Part shown: in pieces, positions 1 through 11,110 of the stretch
Numbering within the stretch: position 1 is the first letter of the stretch
Layout: each line of letters opens with the position of its first letter
Notes under the pieces: generated by a model
Told to the model about the DNA's origin: nothing
Seen by the model: only the letters and a program-made list of their open reading frames with translations
Database searches by the model: none
NCBI GenBank assembly: GCA_963921195.1
Contig: OY992539.1
Span: forward strand, 35,555,754 to 35,619,753
DNA: 64,000 nucleotides
Direction: 5' to 3'
Source: Pegoplata infirma
Lineage: Eukaryota; Arthropoda; Insecta; Diptera; Anthomyiidae
Translations under genes and position numbers: made by a program

Positions 1-332
1 AGAACAACATTTTTTTCAGATATTTATTAGTTTCTATTTATAACTAATATCTATCGCAGCACCCTCCTTCGTTGATAAATAGCACTAAAAAACGTCAACG
101 AAGTAAAATAATAAAATAATGGCTATTAAACGCAGCTTCAAAAGTAATTCGCCAGATCAATAACAGATGGCGATGCAACAACTGTACTCAAAATTATCAA
201 CACGCGCAATTACAGTGTTGCCATACTGAAGCCCTTCTATCTTTCAAATCTTTCATCTCTCTTCTATCCCCTTTCCGAAAGAAACTTCACGGTTACAATA
301 GTAATTGATAGGCAGCATTGCCCGAGTGTTGT

Positions 333-340
<8 letters not shown>

Positions 341-374
<34 letters not shown>
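341..374 (+). repeat. poly(A) tract of 34 bases
   Basis: A run of 34 consecutive A. It lies next to, or inside, an antisense LINE remnant and may be the tail of a separate retroposed insertion. No target duplication was found around it. Confidence 0.85.
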
Positions 375-376
<2 letters not shown>

Positions 377-1600
377 GTCTTCCTATTAAGCTCTAAGCTA
401 GCCGCTGTAACATTCACATCACTAAAAGTTAATGGAAAGAATATATTTTAGCTATTTTTCGCCAAGATGCAAGCTCTTGGTGAGTCCTCACCCTTGGCAA
501 TCATCAACTTGAACCCGCACCCACATCTCTTGAATAAAAACCAAGTTAACTGCTCCTGTCGTCAGGCGCAGCGAGAGTGCAACTGAGGCTGCCTTACAGT
601 GATGGAAGTTTATTTGTAGGAACCGCAACATCTTGTTTTTTCCACCACCGTGTTATTGGCTTCATCCTCCGTGTTATCATAGAGGTCGCATCAGATTCGG
701 TTTCGATTAAGCGAGATGTGTGTCCCATCTGTTCTAAATCGGAGGCAACAACACCTTCCGCGTTCTTTATTGCATGGGCTTCGACCCGAATGTAACTCAC
801 TGTGACATTAGTTACCAGATTCGGTTTCGAAAATGCCAGATGCATCTCCCATCAGTTTAGAATCAGTCAGCTAAATATCAACCTTTTCCGGATTCTCCTT
901 CCCAGCGGACTCTGCCACTGGCTTGGCTGCGTCCAAAATAGGCCTCTGGTCGCCCTTGTAGACACTGACTCGTATATGAAAAAAGCCAAATCTAATAATG
1001 CCGTCAGTCCTGGCTAAAAGCGGAAGTGGTTCCTCATTATTCAAGACCACTGCTTAACGACAAGCGCCCACCATTTCACCCAATCTGGCAATTTGCCAAT
1101 TATGAGGTGGAAGGTCAGGATTGCAGACTTTGATCATCGTCAGAATGATCTCAGTGTCACTTTAAGCCATCGGAATTCATGCATGAGCTCTAGGTTGCGA
1201 CGGGATATCATGTTTTTCCATAACCTCCAGTTTGGATTTGGTCCATAACACTTACACTTGGCTAACGGCAACCTTAAACATGGCTGCTGCTCTTTCGTTC
1301 CCGAAACAACGAGTTTTACTTGCCCTTGATACCAACGTGCGTTAACAGTAGTAGAGAGAAAATCAGGCATGCTCTCAAGGAACTTGAAGTAGATTTAATT
1401 TAATTTAGTTTCAACTAAACTCCACTTCTCCTTTGGGATACTACAATCCCCATTCCCCCTGTTGATCACAGCCCTAACGAAGCTTCCTATCACCACTTCA
1501 CTGAAAGACTGAGTCAAGACGTCGCCAGTCACCTTAGATCTCTCGTCGCCCGACGAGAAACCTTTACCGAAACAGCGCCTGTTTGTCAGCACATTTTTTT
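375..1600 (-). pseudogene. degenerate LINE remnant (gag-like and endonuclease pieces) in a melted intron
   Basis: Read on the minus strand in shifting frames. The part from about 1590 to 850 resembles the gag-like DUF4780-type region of insect LINEs: a piece near 1410-1590 has IPKEKWSLVE, and one near 950-1000 has FGFFHIRVSVYKGD. The part from about 550 to 380 resembles the start of an apurinic-type endonuclease, with VNLVFIQE, then FKLMI.KGEDSPRACILAKNS, then FSDVNVTAA. Stops and frameshifts break every segment, so it cannot encode a protein. It lies antisense to melted. Family assignment rests on remembered motif patterns only. Confidence 0.55.
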
Positions 1601-1795
1601 CGCGGAAAATTTTTTTTTCGCACCATTGAATTCAGCGTACCCGAATTAACTTTACCAGCAAGGTGCCCAGCTAACAACTGGCGACTAGAACAGTGTTATT
1701 AATTTTCTTAAATTTTTTTTTAATTTTTTGTCCCTTTGGAATTTTCTTTCTTAAGGAAGTTTTTCTCATAATATATTTTCTTAATTTCTTTTCAG

Positions 1796-2411
1796 GATCG
1801 TGAAATTCTTGTCAATGAATTAAGACATTCGGGCTTCTTAGATGTTTTTGAAGTCTCTAAGACTGATAAATCTAATCCAAATTGTAATGAATTAGAATAC
1901 CAATGGGGTTGTTTTCTATGTAATCATCCCGATAAGGCAGTCGGTTTTCTGAATGGAAGTAATCAGCCCATGATTGAGGGGCAGCTTAAAGAAAAAAAAG
2001 GTAAATGGCGTTTATTCCGTAGATGGCGTACGCGTTATTTTACACTATCGGGAGCACATTTATCGTGTAAAGGATCGGTAAGCTAAGAAAAAATGTTATA
2101 AATTGCATTAGACAAGAAGTTATCTATATCTTTTTTTATACTTTCCTTCACAGAGCGGCGGCGAAAGTATTGATGTCAATCAAATACGTTCCGTTAAAGT
2201 ATCACGTGGAGCTCGTAATATACCAAAAGCCTTTGAAATTTTTACTGCCGACCAGACTTTAATACTCAAGCCAAAAGATGGTAAAAATGCCGAAGAATGG
2301 GTACAATGCCTGAGCATAGTTGTGGCTCATTCTCAGGCTAGAGATAATCCACAAACAAAGACAAATAGTTTACCAGCTCGTGGTATGAGCAGTAGTAAAC
2401 CTTCATTTTGA
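1796..2411 (+). CDS. melt: melted, last two coding exons with the C-terminal PH domain
   Basis: Exons 1796-2077 and 2154-2411 are joined over a 76-bp phase-0 intron (GTAAGC...CACAG). The first exon follows a pyrimidine-rich acceptor ending TTTTCAG. The 179 residues seen end at TGA 2409-2411. Residues about 60-153 form a PH domain: the basic strand [19 protein letters not shown] lies at 68-86 and the conserved C-terminal helix Trp is W143 ([12 protein letters not shown]). The preceding stretch with [17 protein letters not shown] matches my memory of the Melted/VEPH1 family. In Drosophila, Melted is a membrane-associated adaptor for insulin/TOR signalling (TSC1, FOXO), and its PH domain binds phosphoinositides. 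That role is known for the family and is not shown here. Upstream exons lie outside the window. The reading frame is intact and the exons match no repeat. Confidence 0.88.
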
Positions 2412-2775
2412 GATTTTTAGATTTTTAAACATATTTTTTTTTCAATCAATACTTTTTAAAAGTTTTTGTAATTAAGAATATTTAGTAGTAGTTAACAACA
2501 AACAACATTTAATTTTACAAATATTGTACTTAAATTTTATTGCATTTTTATACAAACACAATAATACACTTTTGGATTATAATTTAAAAAACAAAAAAAT
2601 ATTATTTTTTTCTGATTTTAAAAGTTAATTATCGTACTAAATATTGTTATGTTTTTCTTTATAAGATTATCTTTTATATTAGCGATATTTTAAACTTTTT
2701 TCTTTTAATTTTGTAAATTCAATATTTATTATTTATATGATATTATTATTGATTAAATACTATAACTACATATGA

Positions 2776-2781
2776 AATAAA
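2776..2781 (+). promoter_or_regulatory. candidate polyadenylation signal of melted
   Basis: AATAAA lies about 365 bp after the melted stop codon, in AT-rich 3' UTR, and just before the first foldback element. Other AT-rich variants lie nearby, so the choice is tentative. Confidence 0.4.
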
Positions 2782-2829
2782 AGACATTTTTTATACAATA
2801 TTTAAAAAATTGTTTTTAAAAAAAGATTT

Positions 2830-3932
2830 CACGGTGCCCTGGAGAGGATTTAAATAAAATTTTTGTGTTACTCCAATTTTTAAGCGGATTATGTTTTTTG
2901 ACTATAAAAGAAAGAAAATGAGCCAAAAAAGAAAAAAAAGTACTAGGCGCTTTTTTTTTTGGCGGGCAAAAAAAGAATTACAAAAAACGAAAAAAGAATT
3001 TATTCTTTCAAATGCATTAACATTTTTTTATACAGATGAAAATTCATCGCATATTCACTTATCAGTGATATTTAAATATATTTGTGACATATTTTGTCAG
3101 ACATGAGGCTTAAAAGAATAATTTCACTATTTAGTGAAACTAAATCAAATTTCTTCTTTAATTTAATGAAAATTTTAACTTTAGCAGTTACTTTACATTT
3201 AATATTGATTCTGTTTCTAGATTTTGAAGGGGAGAAGTTACCCCAACAATAAAAACAAATTTTACAAATGAGTTTTGGTGAAATAAACAAAATTAGAAAA
3301 TTATATTTAGTGCATCCATAAGATTGACAGCAAAGAAATAGTCCTAACTACTTCTTGCGTCTCTTTTCAAACTATTTAGTTTGTTTTACTCTTCCTTAGG
3401 CACTGCAAACGCATTTTGCAATGGTTTTTTCTATCGTTTTCTGTTTTTTTTAGTTTTGAAAAAAACATATTTAACAAAAAAGTATAAATTCTTTTAAAAT
3501 GATATGACTTACTAATGTCTAAGGTGAGGCAACTTTGTGTTTTGCTGTCCGTCTGAGTAGTACACTGAAAACATTTAAGATTTTACATTTTTAAATAATT
3601 TACAAGGACATATTTCATTTTGTTTCAATTAATAGTGAAATTATTCTTTTAAGTCTCATATCTGGAAAAATAAGTTATATATATAGTTAAATCTCACTGA
3701 TAAGTCAATATACGATGAATTTTTAGGCATATAAACAAATTTTAACGCATTTGAAAGAATAAATTATTTTTTGTTTTTTTGAAATTCTTCTATTTGCCCG
3801 CCAAAAAACAAGCGCCTAGTACTTTTTTTTCTTTTTTGGCTTATTTTCTTTCTTTTATCGTCTAAAAACATAATCCACTTAAAAATTGGAGTAACACCAA
3901 AATTTTATTTAAATCCTATCCAGGGCACCGTG
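2830..3932. mobile_element. 1.1-kb foldback MITE, ends CACGGTG/CACCGTG, 4-bp target duplication
   Basis: Two arms of about 300 bp (2830-3160 and 3600-3932) are inverted copies of each other. The outer ends are CACGGTGCCCTGGA and TCCAGGGCACCGTG, both flanked by ATTT (2826-2829 and 3933-3936). The arms share the segments GGCGCTTTTTTTT and TTATCAGTGA, and AGAATAATTTCACTAT in reverse. The core has no transposase. The short ORFs in the arms are AT-rich shadows. CAC...GTG ends with a 4-bp duplication recur in the foldback elements at 22.6 and 28.1 kb. Confidence 0.85.
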
Positions 3933-3960
3933 ATTTAGCAAGGTTTAAAAAAAATTAAAG

Positions 3961-5405
3961 TTAATAGCTATTTCTAGTGGAAATTCAGAAATCCCAATTG
4001 CAATTCAAACGATCCTTATTTAAACTCAAAACGGATCAAATTAAATTTTGAATTCAGGTAAACCGACTTAAAATTCACAAAAGTCCAACTGAAAATCAAA
4101 ACAATCAAATTGAAATTCAGAAATGCCAACAAGTATTCAAAAAGCCCTTTTGAAATTGGACAAAATAAAAAAGCACAATCGAAACTCACAATTGAATAGT
4201 TCATGCGAATAAGGACGAATAGACCACTTTTTCGCAAACACGTTTTTTTGCATAAATGCATATTATTAGCAGAGCCCTACAATCCTATGCAGAAATTTTG
4301 GGGAAATTTTGACTTTTAAGGCTAAAAAAATGACTTTGAATGTGCAATAATTCGTATATTTTTATATTTTTGTTTAAATTGGGAGTGAACTAACGCACAA
4401 TTTTGATTAAATACAACACAAAATCATACAAAAATTTTACTTTCAGTAACAATGTGTTAAAAGAACATTACGAAGAACAAACCACACTTATTATATTGGC
4501 AAACAATTTTACCGTTCTTGAGTTATAAGACTTTAAAGTGTGGAAAGAAAAAAGGGCGAATATCCATCCTTAACAAAATATTATATAAAAATTATTTAGC
4601 TGCGAGTTTAAAATTGATATTAGCTAAAATTTGAAATTGTACACAAAAAAAAAACAATCTTAGCACATACAAACATTTAGTGTTAATACTGCATCCAATG
4701 TCAGGAATAAAAAAAAATTTTTTCATGTCCTTTTATTATACGTCGTAGTATGCAGTCAAGGGTTAATATTATAATTCCTAAAAATGTATTTAGTGTCATA
4801 AAGAATTACTACTGCATCAAATAGCAGGAATATTTAAAAAAAAATTAACAAGAAAAATTTTTTTCCATGTCCTGACAATCCTTAAAAAGTGTATCCTTGA
4901 AGTCCTTAAAGTGTTACAAACAAATACCAACCATAGTTCGTCAAGTTTTGCAAGTCTCATGAAAATGTAGTCAAAATCTGCTGCAAAATAACACATTTTT
5001 ATTCAAATTTCAACACATTTTTTTGGATATTCGCCCTTTTTCCATTTAAGCAAAAATTTAAGTCCAATTTTTTTGGCAAGTTCTCTTTCGAATACCTTAC
5101 TAAAATTTTGTATATAGGTGGATGTGACCTAAATCTTTAAGCTAATACCAAAAAGTTGACAAAAATATTATTTTTTAACCGTTTCCTGCGTTTTTATTGT
5201 CCCCTGTAAAATTCTACAAATGGTCTATTCGTCTTTATTCGCATGAACTATTCAATTGTAATTTATTCCAGAAAAGCCCAATTTAAATTTTGAGAATGAC
5301 AAATCTCAATTCAGATTATGCCAACTGAAATTCGGAACAGAAAACTCCAATTGAAATTAAAATTATTCCAACTTAGATTTGGAAAAGCTAATATGAAATT
5401 GTGTT
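3961..5405 (+). repeat. degenerate minisatellite of about 24-bp units, split by a MITE
   Basis: 3961-4188 and 5259-5405 carry many diverged copies of a unit like AATTGAAATTCAGAAATGCC, in the same direction on both sides. They are interrupted by the inverted-repeat element at 4189-5258. No coding potential was recognised. Confidence 0.6.
4189..5258. mobile_element. 1.07-kb inverted-repeat element inserted in a minisatellite
   Basis: The ends 4189-4226 and 5221-5258 are inverted copies containing TAGTTCATGCGAATAA and GACGAATAGACCA. A second inverted pair, AAGGGCGAATATCCA against TGGATATTCGCCCTT, lies near 4553-4570 and 5030-5045. The interior is AT-rich with no recognisable protein. The exact ends and target duplication are unclear because the termini overlap the palindrome CAATTG. 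Confidence 0.7.
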
Positions 5406-5759
5406 TTATATTGTGGGACTTTTATATTCTATAACCGATTTTCGTTCTGTTTGTGGTGCACTTGGTTGAATGTATTCTTTTCGTAGTGTTTTCTTATCGG
5501 GATTTCTGGGTTCGGTTAAAATTTCTTTATTTTTCGTTAAACGTGATAATCCTTTTGGTGTTGCAAGTCTGGTAGAATCCAAATTTGTTTTAACAATATT
5601 TCTGCGAACTTTAAAATTGTAATGTTTAATAAAATTTCATTGTTTAAAAATTAATGCAGATTAATTAAAAATTATTTTATATCGAAAATTAAACAAAATT
5701 CTACAAAAAATTCTTGATTGATAAAGTAAATTAAATTTTAAAATAGAAATTTGAATTTG

Positions 5760-6110
5760 CATATAAAAAATTGAGCTCCAATTCGAAGTGAAAAGAAAAT
5801 TGACTCCGAATCGGAGCTCTGTTTTCTATAAGAAAATTTTTACTCCGAATCGGAGCTCTATTTTCTATAAGAAAATTTACTCCGAATCGGAGCTCTATTT
5901 TCTATAAGAAAATTTACTCCGAATCGGAGCTTTATTTTCTATAAGAAAATTTACTCCGAATCGGAGCTCTATTTTCCATATGAAAATTGACTTCCGATTC
6001 GGAGTAAATTTTCTTATAGAAAACAGAGCTCCGATTCAGAGTCAATTTTCTTATAGAAAATTGAGCTCCGATTCGGAGTGAATTTTCTTATATAAAAAAA
6101 TTCAGAGTTA
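5760..6110. repeat. inverted minisatellite, 37-39 bp unit with internal palindrome
   Basis: About five forward units carry CTCCGAATCGGAGCTCTA followed by TTTTCTATAAGAAAATTTA. From near 5990 the same unit continues in the opposite direction for about three copies. Each unit has its own palindrome, CTCCGAATCGGAG, so the array can fold within units and as a whole. Confidence 0.9.
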
Positions 6111-6134
6111 ATTTACTTACAGAACATTAAGGGC

Positions 6135-6298
6135 AGTTTACACGTTAACTACACTTGACCACCCTTATCTACTATTTCCCAGTATTGGTAATACGGTTTG
6201 CCGGGTTTAAATAATTTTGTATGAAAAATTATTTGAATTTGACAATTGCTATCCTCCAATACTGGGAAATAGTAGATAAGGGTAGTTAACGTGTAAAT
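6135..6298. mobile_element. short hairpin MITE
   Basis: Left arm 6138-6188 (with TACACGTTAACTA and CTACTATTTCCCAGTATTGG) is matched in reverse by right arm 6255-6296. The left arm has an extra stretch of about 10 bases. The spacer is about 65 bp and non-coding. Confidence 0.8.
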
Positions 6299-6299
6299 C

Positions 6300-6780
6300 A
6301 AGTTCTGTTTGAGTCTCTATTAATTATTTCTGACAATTAATAATTTTTGTTGTACCATAATAAATCAAAAAAAAAGATATGCGAGAAAACAAGCTAATTG
6401 TAAGTAAAATGTCGCCAGCTTTCGAAAGTTGCCACCCTTTCAACATCAGCACTTTTCGATTTTCACACTTAAAGTGTGTAAGATTAAAATATTGTTATTT
6501 AAATGAACTTTTGAATGAATTTAAAGTGAGAATTAATCATTTCAAATTACCAAAGATCCATTTTACCCAGCGCCCTAACCTCGCGGGCCCCGAAAATCCA
6601 ATAAATTCGCTAACATTAAAATAGCCTCTGTTATGTGTTTCACAACTTTTCAATTCACATGAAATTTTCCGAATCACATGAAATCGAATTCGGTTATCTG
6701 CTGTTCACATTTTCAGTCCAAGTTTAAGTCGAATAACTAAAGGCTAAAAATTATAACGAAAAAAGTGCATTCGTTTTACT
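6300..6780. repeat. dispersed repeat shared with 61.1-61.3 kb
   Basis: The stretch with AAAGTTGCCACCCTT and TTGTTGTACCATAATAAA matches, on the opposite strand, the segment 61141-61330. The 81-residue reading frame here has no recognisable domain and is judged spurious. Confidence 0.5.
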
Positions 6781-6914
6781 TTCACCAAACTTTATTTATG
6801 TTAAACAAAACGAAAAAAGATTTCGGTACTAAAATCTAGAACACCAAAAAAAAATTTGGAAATTTTCATTTCCACATTCTTTTTGCGAATTACTTTTATG
6901 GAACTGCGGCCTTA

Positions 6915-7478
6915 CACTCAAAAAATTATGTTAGTAAAATCAACTGAAAATGTCAGTTAAAATAACTACTTTGTAAGTTGTTTTGGGGTCAACTACTTTT
7001 TCAGTTAAATCAACTAACAATGTTAGTTATTTTAACTGACAAAAAACAACTGACTTATGTAGTAAAAACTACTTACATTTGTAGTCAAAACAACTAAAAT
7101 GTAGTAAAAATAATCAATATATTTTTTTTTTTTTTATAAAAATTTTTCAGAAAAAAAGTTGAAGACCAAATTTTTTCAAAGTTTTTTTTTTTAAAGTTGT
7201 GAAAAACAAAAAAAAATAAAATTTATTTTTATTTTTTTTTTAAAAAAAACTTTGAAAAATTTTCAGAGATAAAAAAATAAAATTAACTACTTTAAATAAC
7301 TGTGACTACATCACAGTACTTTTTTGTTAGTTGTTCAATAAAACGATTTAAAATAACTAACAGAAATAGTTGTTTGATATTTTTCATACAAAAACAACTG
7401 ACTTGTAGTTAAAAACAACTAACTACTGTAAAATATACAAACAACTAACATGTAGTAACTTACATAATTTTCTGAGTG
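6915..7478. mobile_element. 564-bp MITE with CACTCA/TGAGTG-type ends and TA target
   Basis: Ends CACTCAAAAAATTATGT and ACATAATTTTCTGAGTG are flanked by TA on both sides. The interior is rich in AACTAC and GTAGTT motifs and poly(A)/(T). It shows the uninterrupted form of the same element found at 9941-11489. TA duplication suggests mobilisation by a Tc1/mariner-like transposase; that is inference. Confidence 0.85.
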
Positions 7479-7866
7479 TAGTTTTTTATGATTTTTCCGT
7501 TTTATACTGCTGTTTTTAAGAGCATAATTGTTTTTTTTTTTAAAGAAAAAACTTTTTTAAATTTGTTTTTAAAGTAAATTTTACATTTTTGAATAGAATT
7601 TCATATTTAAACACATTTTGCGTATAGCACAAGTCTACATCTGAGAATTTTTCTATAGGAGAAATTCTCCCTACATAAAAGTCTCAATCCCAATCCCATT
7701 TTCAATAAAAGGGCACAGGTTTTTAAACATTTTCTGGGCTATTCATAATGAGTAAATTAAATCTAATGTAGGTTTATTTTACTGATATTGCATGAATATT
7801 TGTCAAATAATCCTACTTTAAGTACACTTTGAGTATTATGAATAACCCCCTTTATATAAAACAAGT

Positions 7867-8626
7867 GAGAGTGTTAAATTCGGCTGTGCCGAATCTTTTA
7901 TACCCTCCAAAATGTAAAAAAGATTTAAAAAAAAAAGAAATTGTCAGGGGCGTTTTTTTGGGGGGGGGGTGACTTTGAGCGCACCTTCCCATCGCGATAA
8001 ATATACCAAATGTTTCATTTATTTAACAAAAATACAAAAAAACATGTACAAAAAGTGTATTTTTTCAGATGTTGATTCAGTTCTTCAAGGGGGAACTTTT
8101 TTCCCCTTGGCCCGATTTTGCACATTCACGAACTTAACCTGCCTATGAACATGAGACATATTTTTGCCAAACTTCAGGAGTCTAGCTGTTTTATTTTGGA
8201 CTGCATTGTGTTATCTACAGACAGACGGACGGACGGACATTCACAGAATGTCTTAGAATCGATCATAGATCAATAATATACATATATACTTTATGGCAGT
8301 GGTCGGCAGAAAGAGGCATATGAAAGTATTAGTGTTTTAATAAAAATGTGCATGTGTTGGTGTATTTCTTCAACAAAGCGACATCAACCTGCTTTGAAGA
8401 AAGTAAGCTTGCTACTGAATAAAATATTTGTTTTTTTTATGCTCTTTGTTGATTTTTTGTTGACATTCGTGTTGTATATATGTGAATTACCGATTGTGTT
8501 CGGCTCCAGCGTGCAATGGGTGCCGACCACTGCTTTATGGGGTCCCCGACCGATATTTCGATGCGTTACAAACGGAATGACAAAGTGAGTATACCCCCAT
8601 ACTGTGGTTGGAGGGTATAAAAAGTC
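7867..8626 (+). repeat. fly repeat A, near-complete copy
   Basis: Starts with AAATTCGGCTGTGCCGAAT and TATACCCTCC, passes through GACGGACGGACGGACAT, ATCGATCATAGATC and a GGGTCCCCGACCGATATTT box, and ends TGGTTGGAGGGTATAAAAAG. The same order of boxes occurs near 12.7, 24.1, 33.9 and 62.6 kb. No protein is encoded; the short ORFs here are shadows. Confidence 0.75.
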
Positions 8627-8656
8627 TTTGTGTCTCTTCACAATGCAGCAGCAGAC

Positions 8657-9366
8657 CAGTGTTGCCACTTTCTGGATAATTATCCAAAAGTGGGACAATT
8701 TCAAAATCCTTGGATAATTTTTGGATAATGATATTTTTTGTGTAATTTTTGTGTAATTTTACCTCAATAAAGTTCCAATTTTTTTATAATTTTATCGACG
8801 TTTTTGGTTTAAAAAATTATTCACAACATCGACTTTAAAAATTTTTATTACTAAATACAAGATAATAAATGAAGAACATGAATATTTGGACCATTAAAGC
8901 ATTAATTTTCTTTATGACTTAGATGTCGAAAAACCACGTTCTAAAATTTTTTAAATTAAAAATTGTTCTGGAGAATCCCTATTCCCAAATCTGAAAATTG
9001 TTATTCAATATCTTTTAATAACCCCATATTGGGGACACTTTTCCCCACGCGATAAACGTTGGAAAGTTGATTTATAATAATTTTTGCACTTAATTATTAC
9101 AATTATATCAATATTAAAACCATTTTGTCATTATTAAAATAATTTTTTTTATCCACGCCTACAAATGAGGCGGACTGAAAATTGTTTCATTTGTTGAACA
9201 AAAATACAAAAAAATCATTCGTTTTTCAGAGGTTGGTTTAGTTTTTCAAGGGGATACATTTTTACACCCGATTTTGGACGAAATGACAAAATAAAATTTT
9301 TTGTGTAATTTGTGAGATTTTGGAAAATTTTTTGTGTAATTTCCAATTTCATTGGTGGCAACACTG
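8657..9366. mobile_element. 710-bp non-autonomous hAT element with 8-bp duplication
   Basis: Ends CAGTGTTGCCACTTT and ATTGGTGGCAACACTG are flanked by a perfect 8-bp duplication CAGCAGAC (8649-8656 and 9367-9374), the hallmark of hAT insertion. The interior repeats TTGTGTAATTTTTG and contains a piece of repeat A near 9170-9290. No transposase. Confidence 0.9.
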
Positions 9367-9374
9367 CAGCAGAC

Positions 9375-9940
9375 AGAAAAATTTTTTAATGTATTTTTTT
9401 GTTGGCGCCAGCGACGTATTCAGGAATTTGAAAAGGAGGGGGTACAACTTAAAAAATTTGTTTGTCATCACGATTTTATCGTGATTTTTTTATAAAAAAA
9501 AATTTCTAGAAATCTCAAAATATTTGTACAGGAAAAATGTTTGAGTCTACGAATTTTCATTTAAAAAACTAAATTTTTGATGAATGCCAAATTCACACTA
9601 TTTTGATTAATTAAAATTTACATGCCTGTTCTCAGTTATGACTGGTTATGACTAATTTTATTATTTTGAAACTTCATATTCCCTGTGTTTGTTGTAAAAA
9701 CAATTATAAAAAGTCTCAAAATTTAAAATTATTTGTCAATTTTGAGACGATGTGGGTAGCAGGTCTTTATTTTTTTGAAATTTTCAAACAAAATTTGAAT
9801 TTTTTTATGATTGTTTACAACAACCACATGGAAAAAATTGAGTTATGATTGAGTTATGACTTTTTTTGCGAATAGGCACCTTAATTTAAATAAAATTTTT
9901 TTTTCAATATTCGTGTTCAGTGCATCAAAATAAATATATA
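9375..9940. other. AT-rich spacer
   Basis: No gene seen. Copies of GTTATGACT occur near 9636-9656 and 9842-9860 and may be remnant ends of a small element. The 66-residue reading frame between them is not supported. Confidence 0.35.
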
Positions 9941-10126
9941 CACTCAAAAAATTATGTTAATAAAATCAACTAAAAATGTCAGTTAAAATAACTACTTTGT
10001 AAGTTGTTTTGGGGTCAACTACTTTTTCAGTTAAATCAACTAACAATGTTAGTTATTTTAACTGACAAAAAAACAACTGACTTATATAATAAAAAGTACT
10101 TACATTTGTAGTCAAAACAACTAAAA

Positions 10127-10455
10127 CAATGGTTCCCAACCTTTTTTGCGCCATGACCCACTTTTTAAAAAATTTGCCATGTCCCCCCTACACTCAGCAA
10201 AAAAAAATTATTTTACAAATTTGATTTATAATTCAAAATTACTAGTGGTTTAGCAAAATTTTTGTTAAAATCAGCGTTTAAACACAGTTTTTAAAGTTTT
10301 CAACAATGAACGAAATATTTGTAGTTAATTTACCTAAAAAAAACGATTTTCTTAGTTAATTTAACTTAAAATAATCATTAAAATTTGATCATTGCCCCCC
10401 TGGAACATTCAAATTGCCCCCCAGTGGGGCGAGAATCAAAGGTTGGGAACCATTG
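10127..10455. mobile_element. hAT MITE with 8-bp duplication AACTAAAA
   Basis: Ends CAATGGTTCCCAACCTTTT and AAAGGTTGGGAACCATTG, flanked by AACTAAAA (10119-10126 and 10456-10463). A second copy lies at 62253-62570. The interior contains a CCCCCAGTGGGGCGAGAATC box near the right end. Non-coding. Confidence 0.95.
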
Positions 10456-10467
10456 AACTAAAATGTA

Positions 10468-11110
10468 CACTCAAAAGAAAAACTCTGTCAAAAAATCTAT
10501 AAAACGACTTTCAATTTGAATCAGCAATCTTTTAGCAGATTGTTCTGCTGAGAAGGATATTTTTACTAAAATCTCTGTCATTCAGTTTAAGAAAATAACA
10601 GACATTTTACTATGTTTATACTGATTTTGTTTGCTGAATTTCATTATTTTTTCAAGAAATTTTTTTATATCAAAAAAAAGCAGAACAGATTATTATGCTG
10701 AAATCAGCAGATTGCTCTGCTGAAATCAGCAGATTGTTCTGCTGAAATCAGCAGATTGTTCTGCTGAAATCAGCAGATTATTCTGCTCAAATCAGCAGAT
10801 TGTTCTGCTAAAATCTGCAGATTTTTCTGCTAAAATCAGCAGATATTTCTGCTAAAATCAGATTTCTCAGCTGTCGAACAACACACATGTTTAATAACTA
10901 AAACGCCAGATAAAAGTAAAAGCTTCCGTAGCGTAGTGGTTAAGAAGTGTACTTTCAAATCGGAAGGTGGCGAGTTATATTTATTCACCTCTTATGACAG
11001 ATATTTAGCAAACCGTGTCTGCTAAAATCAGCAGATTTCTCATATGGCTCAAAATAAGTGTATTTTCAGCAGATTTTGCTGCTGATTGGACAGAGAATTT
11101 ATTTTGAGTG
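10468..11110. mobile_element. CACTCA MITE with CAGCAGAT minisatellite core
   Basis: Ends CACTCAAAAGAAAAACTCTG and AGAGAATTTATTTTGAGTG, flanked by TA (10466-10467 and 11111-11112). From about 10690 to 10860 it holds about seven units of about 22 bp with alternating CAGCAGATT and TCTGCTGAAAT, which are self-complementary. A tRNA-like segment lies at 10920-10975. Relatives occur at 32167-33004 and 42244-42740. Confidence 0.85.
10920..10975 (+). other. tRNA-like fragment inside a MITE
   Basis: The segment begins GCTTCCGTAGCGTAGTGG, with a perfect A-box pattern (TRGYNNARNGG), followed by GTTAAGAAGTGTACTTTC and GGAAGGTGGCGAGTT. The B box and 3' acceptor strand are degraded, so it is not a working tRNA gene. 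It may be a captured tRNA or tRNA-derived retroposon head. Confidence 0.45.

Noticed and set aside
2891..3106. 71-residue lysine-rich frame
   Set aside because: It lies in the arm of a foldback MITE and reflects A-rich sequence.
6379..6624. 81-residue frame
   Set aside because: It overlaps a dispersed repeat found inverted at 61.1-61.3 kb and shows no protein motif.
8346..8704. Overlapping frames of 80 and 106 residues on opposite strands
   Set aside because: They translate repeat A and a hAT end.
10690..10870. Regular repeat spacing that could suggest a CRISPR-like array
   Set aside because: Units are contiguous, self-complementary and lie inside a MITE of a eukaryotic genome; there are no unique spacers.
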